From contig KL197722.1 in the NCBI GenBank assembly GCA_000697665.1, forward strand, positions 697,853 to 761,852: a DNA stretch of 64,000 nt, written 5' to 3'. This DNA is from Jaapia argillacea MUCL 33604 (taxonomy: Eukaryota; Basidiomycota; Agaricomycetes; Jaapiales; Jaapiaceae). How positions within the stretch are numbered: the stretch's first letter is position 1; each line of letters starts with the position of its first letter. Both the position numbers and the translations under genes were made by a program. This document shows, piece by piece, positions 13,601 through 22,540 of the stretch. The notes below the pieces were generated by a model. The model worked only from the letters and a program-made list of their open reading frames with translations. It was not told the DNA's origin and searched no databases.

Positions 13601-13853
13601 CTTTCGCTACAGATCCCACCTCCTCCCAGGCACACCCCCAACAGTCCTCTCATCCCACTCCATCCTCGCCATCCTATCCTCCTCACAAGACGACACATCA
13701 AACATCTTCCAAACACTCTCCCTCATCCGTCCCATCGCACAAAGAGTCTTGGAGAGTATCGGCAGTGACAAACCCAGCATCGCACGACCTGCGAGGGAAT
13801 CTAGGGATTTGTTGAAAGGGCTGGAGGATGATAGTCTGGTTGGGTTGTTCTGA
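4644..13853 (+). CDS. GCN1: GCN1, HEAT-repeat activator of the GCN2 kinase
   Basis: Gcn1 binds ribosomes and passes the uncharged-tRNA or stalled/collided-ribosome signal to the eIF2alpha kinase Gcn2, with Gcn20 as partner. The gene is cut by some 25-28 short introns; removing them gives roughly 2,550 residues, close to yeast Gcn1 (2,672). The N-terminal part (4644-9300) is poorly conserved HEAT-like helix. The middle (9342-11230) is the strongly conserved eEF3-like HEAT region, with KKKAAQIVGNLASLTD, VPEARATAAKALGTLVE, DRQGAAQGLSEVL and EYVREASMRAGRMV. The C-terminal part (12560-13540) carries AAYAIGDLVERT, GPLIRVATQ, PQLQRTFVKSTSDPS and QALGVLMKNQPRVDP, the region corresponding to the Gcn2-binding segment of yeast Gcn1. 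It ends in DDSLVGLF before TGA. The ATG at 4644 is chosen because its frame runs straight into the conserved N-terminal LREELYPVVRRE. An intron near 11,550-11,600 contains a run of ten C. The identification is firm; some exon edges are not. Confidence 0.95.
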
Positions 13854-13995
13854 GGGTTTCGTCCCTGCGTTATTAGCTGTGTTCTAGAGTTATGGAGAAT
13901 CATCTAGGATTAGGAGGTCTAAGCAAGATGTACTGTTACTGTTAGTGTTGATATCGATATCGCTACACACACACAAGTCCGAATCACCATCCCAG

Positions 13996-16147
13996 CTACA
14001 CCCTCTCAACATCGTCCTCCTCGTCAACATGCAAAGCATCCATGATCCTCTCCAAACCCACATTCCCGCCTAACCTCCGTATCTCATCCCTAGCCTGCTT
14101 TTCCAAGACACGTAAGACGGAGAGTGTGTATGCGAATGATTTAGTTTTATGTTTGAGGTATGAGATGGTGTGATGTTTGAGTGTAGGTGTTGTTGGGCGT
14201 TTTTGCAGGATATCTGTGCGTGGCGTGAGTAGGGTTACATTTCGTTGGGCAGTCAAAGAGGTGGTTGTACGAGTGAAAGTTCGAAGACCTTCGAGACGAA
14301 GAAGACAGAGACACTTACTAAGGACTTGTCGATTAGACGTATCAGCTCTCACGCCATGTACGATCGGGAACGAGAACTTCCCCTCTGTCAAATCTTCTGC
14401 GAAACCCTTATTCTTCGTGTACTATTCGCCGCACAAAGTCAGCACCGACATATCAAGCATAAAAGGGAAAAGAGTGACGGCGCGCTGTGGGAGTGATGGC
14501 GGAACATGACAAGGTGGTGCGAGAATGAAGGGTGGTAGAGGGGGGGTGGAGTTATGGAGGGAGAGGATAAACATTACCTGCGAACTATCCAAATTCATAT
14601 AATCATCTCTAATCTGAAAGTATACCCCGATTAGGTTCACCAGTGGGACATAATCACTGCACGACGGAGGGTTGGTCAAGATATCAGTTTGGAATTGAGA
14701 AAGATATGAAAACAAGCCGCGGGAGGGTGAGGGAGAGTGGGAAGGGAATAGGGACGTACACATCCCGATGGGTAGTGGCGCATGCCATCATCAATTTGAT
14801 AGCTACTCTAAATAAACCTCCAGTTTCTAGAACAAAGGATGAGCGTTAGCCTGGTAGAGCAGGGCGGTGAAGCCAAAATAATGTTAAGGGTAGGAACATT
14901 GGAGACAGAAAGGCAGAACGCGAAAGGATGAAAAAGCAGGCAACATGATGAGAAGAGTTAAGAACGTATGGAGGTTCGTCGAGACGCATATATCCAGGGT
15001 CATAGAAGCGCATATACCCGGACTTGCAGAAGCGTATATACCCAGCGATTGAAGAGCGACAACCGCAGAAGTCATAATTGTAGGCAGACAAAATGATGAG
15101 AAGAGGTGAGGACATATGGAGACGCATATACCCGGCAATTCGTGAGCCACAAACGTAGAAGTCATGAATGAGTGGGATCCACAAGTCACAAAGAAAAGAG
15201 GTTCTTAAAGGCACAGCTAGACGGGTCTTAGAGACGACAAACGCGCAAGAATATGAATGAGGGAAGAGACGGGGCACGAGAGGAATACTCAACGAGTAAG
15301 AACGAAAAAGTGGATATATGCGGAAGAATGGAAGACAAGATAATCATTAAGGAAGAGTGAAAAAGAACTCAACTATTATTAACCATATCAACGTATTCTT
15401 CTTCTGTTGGACATCGTAGAGAGTCACGCCAAAGGAGTTCGAGCCCTTGGCCGCGGTGGAGGTTTAGTAGTTCGGCTGTACGAGAAATGGATGGTTAGAA
15501 GGTATCTGAGATAGTTTAATTGGAGTGTATGCTCACAAGTGACAATTCGATCTAATTCTGGCATATCGGGCGACTGGGTGGATCCTTGTGGAGCGCGGAG
15601 AGAGAAGAGTTCTTGGTAGGCAAGGAAGTAGACGTAGTTTGCTGTGTTGATTGTTTGAGGGACTCCGTAGATTTTGTGCGTTACTGGAGGTGAGGGTGAA
15701 GGTGACATTCGTGAACTTGGGATGAGGAAGAAGGGTGGAAGGGAAGACGCTTACCAGGTGTCCCCCGACGTAACTGTGAATCGTCCTCGATATCATCTAC
15801 CCTTCATACCACACGATAGCACATTAGTCAATCTACACCTCCACCAGATGAAAAAAAACGCACATTAGACTTGCACTATGCAACATACTAACCACCCTTG
15901 CGATAACCTTCAATTTGTCGGGTGGTACGTTTAACCAAGTATTGAAGGCTTCTATCATCTTTCCGCGAATCTCTTTGCCGGGGTTGGATGTTATGTAGTG
16001 GAATGGTTCTAGGAGGGCCTGTGATTGGTGAGTGTTAGCGCAGCAATAGTTGGAGAGGGAGGAGGAAGGCCGGACAGATTCATTGGTCTCAGACCAGGGA
16101 GACGGATGCCTCAATGTCTCGAGCATGTCAGCGTATTTGCCGGCCAT
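13996..16147 (-). CDS. BTS1: geranylgeranyl diphosphate synthase (trans-prenyltransferase)
   Basis: GGPPS condenses isopentenyl diphosphate with farnesyl (or shorter allylic) diphosphate to make C20 GGPP for protein prenylation, carotenoids and diterpenes. The exons, read right to left, contain [18 protein letters not shown], the first Asp-rich motif [12 protein letters not shown] (around 15,760-15,800), the segment [48 protein letters not shown], the second Asp-rich motif [13 protein letters not shown] (around 14,590), and [18 protein letters not shown]. Both metal-binding aspartate motifs are complete, so the enzyme should be active. Several exons are very small. One acceptor is AAG (giving ..SLM|VDDIED), and one intron (about 14,840-15,363) is near 520 nt. 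The start at 16147 ([10 protein letters not shown]) is plausible. A region after codon ~24 either splices with a weak GTCCGG donor or adds ~19 extra residues. No terpene cyclase lies nearby, so a primary-metabolism role is likely. Confidence 0.93.
14840..15363 (-). other. oversized GGPPS intron holding a two-unit imperfect tandem repeat
   Basis: All other introns of this gene are about 50-70 nt, but this one is near 520. It holds two related units that both start ATGATGAGAAGAG (14945 and 15093), each followed by a GACGCATATA-CC box and later an ACAAmCGyAGAAGTCAT box. The GCATATA-CC(C/A)GG box appears four times (about 14,985, 15,010, 15,035 and 15,124). No coding potential is seen in it. Confidence 0.7.
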
Positions 16148-16707
16148 GAAGGTCGAAGAGAGAAGAGAGGCGAGGATGAGGGGTGCAGTGCAGAGTCAGA
16201 GTGTATCCAATACAGATCATCGTGCTGTGGATTGCTGTGATCATCGCAGCGGTCCGCCACCTTTGGGCTGGGTTTACGGCACTTGGGACTCTGTGACGGA
16301 CCAGGGGGACTCGGCGGACTAGTGGCGCAGCGGCTCGCTTGAGACGGCAACTTGAACACAATCGCCGCTTCAACAGTCTACAGGTGCCTCCATACAACAG
16401 GCGACCTCGTTCCCCGCAGCTGTCTTCAAACCTTCTGGTGTTCCTCAGATTTACAACTCGACACGCTCACATCTCAAGCTTCTGGTTCCCTGGCAGGGCC
16501 TCCCATCCACACAAGAACGTGTTCTTTGCTATGACCTCCCTTTCAAAGCCTTTGTGGCCCGTGGCTCTTCGCTCTGACTCGAACAGAAACAATGCTTCTT
16601 TGCTTTGAACCCTCGCTTTGACCCTCTCGAATCGCACAAAATGTCGGCCTCCCACTCTTCCTTTCCCTACCTCTTCCTCAAATCCCCACCATCTGCTTGT
16701 AACAATC
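16148..16707. promoter_or_regulatory. divergent promoter region, GGPPS / Ser-Pro-rich gene
   Basis: These 560 bp separate the two diverging start codons. Open frames on both strands here have no recognisable content. No TATA box is evident. Confidence 0.4.
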
Positions 16708-17486
16708 ATGCCATACCAACCATCCACCCCAACCTCCACCCCAACCAAGTTCGCCTTCACATCATCCCTCACCCCAGCCTCACTCTCCCGTGCCTACTCG
16801 ACCCAACCACCCCCCGAAGAATCGGAATCCGATTCAGACGACGAATATACTCTAACTGGCTTCGGAGACATCTCTCTTTCCGAACAACAATACTACATGC
16901 CTACTTCCTCGCCTACATCTTCGCCTACCCAAGCACGTTCGAGCGGTGGCGCGTATACGAGGCAAATGGGTGGCTCGCCGCTTAAAGTGAAGAAACCGCC
17001 TGTACCGAGGTTGAGAGGGAGTGTTAGTATGTATGCTAGGAAGATGAGGGAGGAGCAGGTTCGTTCTTTCTCTTTCTCTTTCTCTTGCTCTCGGTGTATT
17101 CCTGACAACTTCATCCCTTTGTATTTTCGTAGGACGAACAATCAACCTTCCTCTCCCACATCCTCTCCCCAACTCCAACAAACTCCACCTCACCAGTCCC
17201 AAAGAGCGATTTCAAATCCCTAGTCGACTCACTCCGTCTCTCCCGTGAAGCTTCCTCTCCTCTCCGTCCCCCCCAACGCGAAAGGAGTCTCAGAGCTACC
17301 AGCTCCTCCCTTCGAGCCCCAGCTCCAAGTCGTTCGGGTGGAGACCCGTACCCGAAACCCGATCTGGCGAACGTGGTATTCGGTCGAGGGACAGCACCTT
17401 CCGAACATACCTCCCCCTCTGCTAAACCTAAACCTGCCAGGAAGGTACCCAGAAGGGGCGCGTTGCCGAGGTGGGAGGTGAACTAG
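16708..17486 (+). CDS. disordered Ser/Pro-rich protein of unknown function
   Basis: Two exons (16708-17058 and 17133-17486) joined over a 74-nt intron give 234 residues. The intron has a TTCTC/TTTCTC-rich pyrimidine tract. The protein is low-complexity: a Thr/Ser/Pro start, an acidic patch (EESESDSDDEY, about residues 33-43), then GFGDISLSEQQYYMP and a basic Pro segment (SPLKVKKPPVPRLRG), and an Arg/Ser/Pro-rich end closing on PRRGALPRWEVN. No folded domain, signal peptide or membrane segment is visible. The acidic patch next to serines looks like a CK2-type phospho-region. I do not recognise it. Frame continuity across the intron and the good splice sites support a real gene. Confidence 0.65.
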
Positions 17487-17599
17487 GAGGGTTTGGAGGG
17501 AGAACTAGCCAGGTCTGAGTGGAATGGGTGGGAGGAGAGGGAGGTTCCTGTAGGGGTTGGGATATAGGACTGAATCAAATGGACGCTTTGATCGTGCTG

Positions 17600-19015
17600 T
17601 ACGCTTGTAACGACCTTTCATGACTTTATTTATGCGATTGGATACAAAACATGTTTCATCTCTGAACGAGCCCCTTCGTTTCGAACAGCTGGGGTGGGAC
17701 TCATAGAGCCCTTCGGTACGATACACATTGTAATGTAAATCATCTAAAGGAACAATAAGGGGGCAGTTACAGGTCTCGAGAATGAGGTATATAGTACATA
17801 TGAACATCAGAAGGAATTTGAGCGACGAGACCAAGGTAATCATACCTCTGGAAGTCCGCTATAGAGTGCCAGTGGGAGGATTGGATCAGATTTTGCTTGT
17901 GGGGAATGCAAGGGGGAATGATGGCGGCGGTCGAAGCTGTCTATGATTCGTTCAGAGACCAATTCCATAACACGCGGTCCCTACCAATCCCCAAGCGCCC
18001 GCTGCAATCCAGCAACGTGGATAAATTGCAGTACCCGGGCGGTCTTCACCGGTTCCATCCCCCAAATATCGTTACCCTCTGCAGAAACCGTGTTCCAATG
18101 TCGAACCACATCCGGGTTACAAAATGAGTGCTTCACCTCACTGCCAACACTCCTCACGAGGTTGGTCCAAATGCACGAGGCGAACCACCAACAGTTCAAC
18201 GTCCACACGTTGTAATAATCAGCAGATTCGGAGACGATTTGGAGGAGGTCGGCAAGATGTCCGAGGGTGGGACCATGGCGATCAGTAAAAGTGACGCTGG
18301 CTAGTTGTATGTCCGATTCAAAGGATATCGGGGGTCGAAAATTGATTGTATCCTTGCAATTCGAACGGGATTTAGGTCGGAAAAGGGTGGTCCAGGAATC
18401 GGTGTCGCGCTCAACACGAAGGGGCCAACTTGATGGCCCGGGCCCAAAATGGATGATAAGATATTCATGGGCGGGCAAGCCTGGCTGTTGCATCCAGATG
18501 ATGGAAGATATGCAGGTGCTAGCCATCTCGAGTGAGCCTTCCGGCGTCTGAATCCACTTTACGAACTTTCCGGCGTTGACTTTTCTATACAGGCCATGCT
18601 GACGAACAGATGGATAATGGAGATGGAACCGCGCAATGTCCAGTTTATCGGACATATGTAGAGTATCGCTTGGGATGGCCGCTATGTACTGTTTTTCGAG
18701 TCAGGCAGATTGTACACCGGGAGGAATCTGGTTCACGTACAGGATGTGGACCCGCCGATTTCTGTGCAATCACCTTTCTTGGGAGGGGGACTGGCAGAAC
18801 CCGAGGCAGAAGGGCTCAAGATCTGAATGGGATGCACACAACATTGCAGCATGGCCCTGGGCATGCCAGACGCGGCAATGAGGGTCCATCGAATCGATTG
18901 CCAGGAACTTTGATTAGGTCTTGGCAAGGTACACGCGCCGCCCTCGAGGTACATCACTGCAGCGCACATAACAAGGACTTGGGCGAACTTTGTCGCTGCC
19001 ACGTCTAGGCGGCGC
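17600..19015 (-). repeat. segmental duplication, unit 1 (distal copy)
   Basis: This unit holds copy 1 of the Trp/Cys-motif gene (17981-18655) with homologous flanks on both sides. Its downstream flank (about 17,610-17,770: AACGACC-TTTCATGACTT, GGATAC-AAACATGTTT, then a region ending in a G-run) matches about 19,128-19,280 of unit 2. Its upstream flank (18,656-19,010: GGAGGAATCTGGTTCACGTA, ACAAGGACTTGGGCGAACT) matches about 20,633-20,940. The orientation is the same, so this is a tandem direct duplication. Confidence 0.8.
17981..18655 (-). pseudogene. Trp/Cys-motif family, copy 1, shortened by an in-frame stop
   Basis: Intronless, 224 residues from ATG 18655 (MSDKLDIARFH). It shares with the copies at 20632-19793 and 21303-22070 the blocks GLPAHEYLII, RVERDTDSW, KSRSNCKDTI, DLLQIVSESADYYNVWTLN-CWWFASCIWTNL and VKTARVLQFIHVAGLQRALGD. 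The frame stops right after ALGDW (TGG TAG). In the same frame beyond the stop the homology resumes (GPRVMELVSERIIDSFDRR), matching copy 2 (GPRVMEKVSERIQDSFDRR). The stop is therefore a recent nonsense change that removes the last ~40-50 residues. The rest is intact, so it may still make a shortened protein. The biochemical function of the family is unknown to me. Confidence 0.75.
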
Positions 19016-19792
19016 TAGTCACCAGCCTGTCTACGAGAGATCATCATTTGTGGTGCAAACTGTCGATAGGATATGAGTCGACTGATTAGAGGTAAATCCA
19101 TGCTTCGATTTTGATGTGCCTCATAACGACCCTTTCATGACTTCATGTTTGGATACGAAACATGTTTTGCTCCCTATGAATATGGTCGGACAACGTACCC
19201 TCACGAAACCCTTGGTTCGGTAGAGGTCATCGCAGTGCCTATCATAGGAAAGTACAAATCATCAAAAAAGGGGGGGGATACATTTGTGAGGACAACAAAC
19301 GACTTGGTAGTATACAAAACTGCAGCTCATGATGGGAAAGAACCTGAGTAGTACCCAAAATTGACGAGAAAAAAGGAGAGAAAGAACAAGCGTACACTAT
19401 ACAACGTGAATGAGGACAGACCAGTGTCGGAACACTCGCCAGTGTATGCTTGAGGTGGAGGAAGTATGGGCACGGGTCGAGGTAAAAGATCGACTCCGCT
19501 TGGTGGAGAACTACAGGGAATGGGATGAAACGGGGAATAGAGAACTATCCAATACAAGGTGGTTCATAATACTTGGAAAGATCCATATGTGTCGGGTTTT
19601 GGGGAGGATCAGGGGAGGGATCCGGAAGTGGTTCACAATGAGGAAGTTGGAGTGGATGAATAGGCCAGCCTGAGTAGTAGATGCTGTTGCTCTGTAATGA
19701 CGACGGTATGTGGGTTGGCAAAGTCGGGGGCGCTGCGTGTCAGCGATGGGATGCGATTACATTGAGCAGCGGGGAGGGCGAAGCCAAGGTGA
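18656..19792. other. spacer between copies 1 and 2
   Basis: The left part is the duplicated 5' flank of copy 1. From about 19,125 the duplicated 3' flank of copy 2 begins. About 400 bp between 19,300 and 19,790 have no match in unit 1. No gene is supported. Confidence 0.5.
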
Positions 19793-20945
19793 TCATGCAT
19801 ATGGAAGTGTGATGGATGCGGAAGTGCATGTATGAGGGTTCGTCGTTAGTCGTAGGGCACGAGACCGACGGTCAAAGCTATCCTGTATTCGTTCAGAAAC
19901 CTTTTCCATAACACGCGGGCCCTCTCTATCCCCAAGTGCCCGCTGCAATCCAGCAACGTGAATAAACTGCAAGACTCTAGCAATCTTCACAGGATCCATC
20001 CCCAACTTATCTTTACCCTCTCCAGAAACAGTGTTCCAACGTTGAATCACATCTGCATCACAATGTGATGTCTCTACCACTCCACTCCTCACGAGGTTGG
20101 TCCAAACGCACGATACGAACCACCAACAGTTCAACGTCCACACGTTGTAGTAATCGGCAGACTCGGAGATGATTTGAAGGAGGTCTCCAAGATCCCCGAC
20201 TTTGGGTCCTTGGGAATTCTCAAACATGACCCCTGCGACCACTGTGTTCCCGATAGTCCACGTCGGATCAAAATTGATGGTATCCTTGCAATTCGACCGT
20301 GACTTTGGGAGGAAAAGTGTACTCCAGGAATCGGTGTCACGTTCCACCCGGAGTCCGAGTCGCCAATGTGATGCCCCCAGATAGATGATAAGATATTCGT
20401 GGGCGGGTAAGCCAGGCTTTTTCATCCAGTACATGGAAGATATTTCGGCGCAAGCCATCTCGAGCGAGCCTTCTGGCGACTGAATCCACTTCAAGAACTT
20501 GCCAACACTGACTTTTCCAGATAGGCCGTGTCGGCGAGCGGATGGATACTGTTGATGGAACCGCGCAATGTCCAGTTTATCGGACATGTGGAGAGTCACT
20601 CGGTACGATGCGATGTCGCTACTGTTGGTCAAGTCAGATGGATTGTGCTCTGGGAGGAATCTGGTTCACCTACGGGGTGTGGACCCGCCCGATTTCTGTC
20701 GCAATCACCTTGGGAGGGGGTCTGGTAGAGCCCGACGTAGAAGGACTCAAGCCCGGGATCTGAATGGGATTCACAGTATTGTAGTATGACCCTGACGATG
20801 ACAGAGAGACTCCATCCAAACGATCCAATGGACAGGAACTTTGATGATGCCTTGGCAACCGGCGGTACACGTGGCAGGGGCCGCCACCGCCTCGAGGTAC
20901 AGCACTTAAAAGGACTTGGGTGAACTCTGTCTCTGCCACCACGAC
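19125..20945 (-). repeat. segmental duplication, unit 2 (proximal copy)
   Basis: Counterpart of unit 1 in the same orientation. It holds copy 2 of the gene, a 5' flank sharing GGAGGAATCTGGTTCACCTA and AAAAGGACTTGGGTGAACTC with unit 1, and a 3' flank sharing TTTCATGACTT and GGATACGAAACATGTTTT. It is longer by ~400 bp of unmatched sequence downstream of the gene. Confidence 0.8.
19793..20632 (-). CDS. Trp/Cys-motif family, copy 2, full length
   Basis: Intronless, 279 residues. The first ATG (20632, MTNSSDIASY) adds 15 residues before an internal MSDKLDIARFH that matches the start of copy 1; either could be used. It carries all the family blocks: GLPAHEYLII (about residues 75-84), RVERDTDSWSTLFLPKSRSN, KDTINFD, LLQIISESADYYNVWTLN-CWWFVSCVWTNLV, MDPVKIARVLQFIHVAGLQ and GPRVMEKVSERIQDSFDRR. 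There is no signal peptide or clear membrane helix; the NVWTLNCWW helix is amphipathic and aromatic. The family looks like an agaricomycete-specific single-domain protein. I do not recognise a catalytic motif. It is the best-preserved of the two minus-strand copies. Confidence 0.78.
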   Translation of the reverse strand: MTNSSDIASYRVTLHMSDKLDIARFHQQYPSARRHGLSGKVSVGKFLKWIQSPEGSLEMACAEISSMYWMKKPGLPAHEYLIIYLGASHWRLGLRVERDTDSWSTLFLPKSRSNCKDTINFDPTWTIGNTVVAGVMFENSQGPKVGDLGDLLQIISESADYYNVWTLNCWWFVSCVWTNLVRSGVVETSHCDADVIQRWNTVSGEGKDKLGMDPVKIARVLQFIHVAGLQRALGDREGPRVMEKVSERIQDSFDRRSRALRLTTNPHTCTSASITLPYA

Positions 20946-21302
20946 TCTGTACTAGGGAACCTGGCAAACTTTGACTCGATGTATGCATACTCGAATGGCA
21001 TCGAATCCCGCTGCGTTGCACCTCGCTCCCTGACAGTGGTCTCGACCAGCTCCGCGCGATTCGCCTCAACGCTGAGAGGCGTTGGCGTCGAGGGATAAGC
21101 GCTGGATAGTGCTGTGTAGGACATCTATACTACCACCGAAATTCAGGTCCAGTGCTAGTGCTACTTAAAGATCCGATTTCTTCAACATCTCTCTACGCAG
21201 CTTCTCCCCCCCGGCCTCTGGTGAGTCGCAAACAAGTATCCTGCATCCAGTACATCAGCTCACCATTCGGCGCCACATAGCAGACAACCGCGAGTCCGCG
21301 AC
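20633..21302. promoter_or_regulatory. divergent spacer between copies 2 and 3
   Basis: The left ~310 bp belong to the duplicated 5' flank shared with copy 1. The rest has no supported coding sequence. It must hold the promoters of copies 2 (minus) and 3 (plus). Confidence 0.45.
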
Positions 21303-22070
21303 ATGCCCACCTCGGACAGCAAGTGGGGTCTCGAATTATTCCAAGGTTGGTTTACTTCCGCCAGGCGGTACAAGCTCACTCCCCAAACGCCCGTCGCAAA
21401 TTTCTTGGAATGGGCGCAATCCCCAGAAGCTGCACGAGATGTTGACAACACCCGTATCTTGTCCGTCTCTTGGATGAAGGGCAAGGGCATACCTTCACAT
21501 GAATATATCGTCATCACACTCGAACATGGAAGCAGTCTTCGTCTAGAGCGTAACACCGATTCTTGGATCACGGCTTTCCGACCAAAGACTCGCTCAAATT
21601 GCAAAGACACCATCACTTTCGTGTCAGGTTACGGCCGTCGCGGACTCGACAAACGTATCGCTTGGGCTACATTTGATATCAATGTGCGACCACCACTACG
21701 ACGGCTGATTGACCTCCTCCGAATCATATCCGAAACCGCCGATTTCTATAACATGTGGACGTTGAATTGTTGGTGGTATGCATCCTGCATCTGGACGAAT
21801 ATCATCGGATCTCGTCAAGTGAATATATCGGGGTGTAGCTATGATATAGTTGCACAGTGGAGAAAGGTCTCGGGAGAGGATGGGAAGGGCGTGCAGGATA
21901 GTCCGATGAAGGTTGCGCGGATTCTACAGTTTATCCACGTTGCGGGGTTGCAGAGGGCGTTGGGGGATAATGAGGGTCCGGAGATGTTGAATCGGATCTC
22001 GGCGCGAATTTCGCAGGAATTCGAGAGCACATACCGGGCTTCGCTTCGCAAGTGGCTGACTGGACGATGA
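21303..22070 (+). CDS. Trp/Cys-motif family, copy 3, inverted and diverged
   Basis: Intronless, 255 residues from ATG 21303 (MPTSDSKWGLELFQ). It aligns over its whole length with copies 1 and 2: GIPSHEYIVITLE, RLERNTDSWITAFRPKTRSN, KDTITF, LLRIISETADFYNMWTLN-CWWYASCIWTNI, MKVARILQFIHVAGLQRALG, then NEGPEMLNRISARISQEFES. It is more distant from copies 1 and 2 than those are from each other, has no detectable flank homology with them, and lies on the other strand, so it reflects an older duplication. No signal peptide. Function unknown. Confidence 0.8.
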   Translation: MPTSDSKWGLELFQGWFTSARRYKLTPQTPVANFLEWAQSPEAARDVDNTRILSVSWMKGKGIPSHEYIVITLEHGSSLRLERNTDSWITAFRPKTRSNCKDTITFVSGYGRRGLDKRIAWATFDINVRPPLRRLIDLLRIISETADFYNMWTLNCWWYASCIWTNIIGSRQVNISGCSYDIVAQWRKVSGEDGKGVQDSPMKVARILQFIHVAGLQRALGDNEGPEMLNRISARISQEFESTYRASLRKWLTGR

Positions 22071-22540
22071 AAAGCACTGGATCTCGAAACCAGTTCCCGT
22101 CCTGCCCTGTCCCGTTGCCCATATCCTCCGACCACCTCGCCTTCCCTCTCAAACCGACACTTTGCGGATACTTATGCTCTCCGTCATCAATTTTTTGCCT
22201 GCTCCCCGCTTCGCCAAAAATAGCGTTTCCCAGTTTCTTGCAAAGCTCTATGGGACAGTGGTTTTGGTATAGGAATACTGTATCTCGAACACCCCAAGTG
22301 GGTTGTACTGCCAGTGATTGTGAATTATACATCTTGAGGTGACCAAGAGGTGTGTTGGGGAAGCCGGTGATGATTTAGGGGTTAGGGTCGATAAATCACA
22401 TGATTGATTTCGATCAGTCGAAAAAGATGACGTCACGCGTCTCATCGTTCATAACCCCACCATGTCATCCAGGATTCGCCCTCGTCTCCTTCTCCCCTTG
22501 CCCTCCTACATCGCCCACACCTCAAGATCGCGTCTCTAAA
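22071..22540. other. spacer and carrier promoter region
   Basis: Nothing recognisable apart from the probable 3' end of copy 3 and the promoter of the carrier gene. A TGACGTCA-like site (GATGACGTCACG, about 22,426-22,437) lies about 110 bp before the carrier ATG and fits a bZIP/CRE-type element. Confidence 0.4.
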
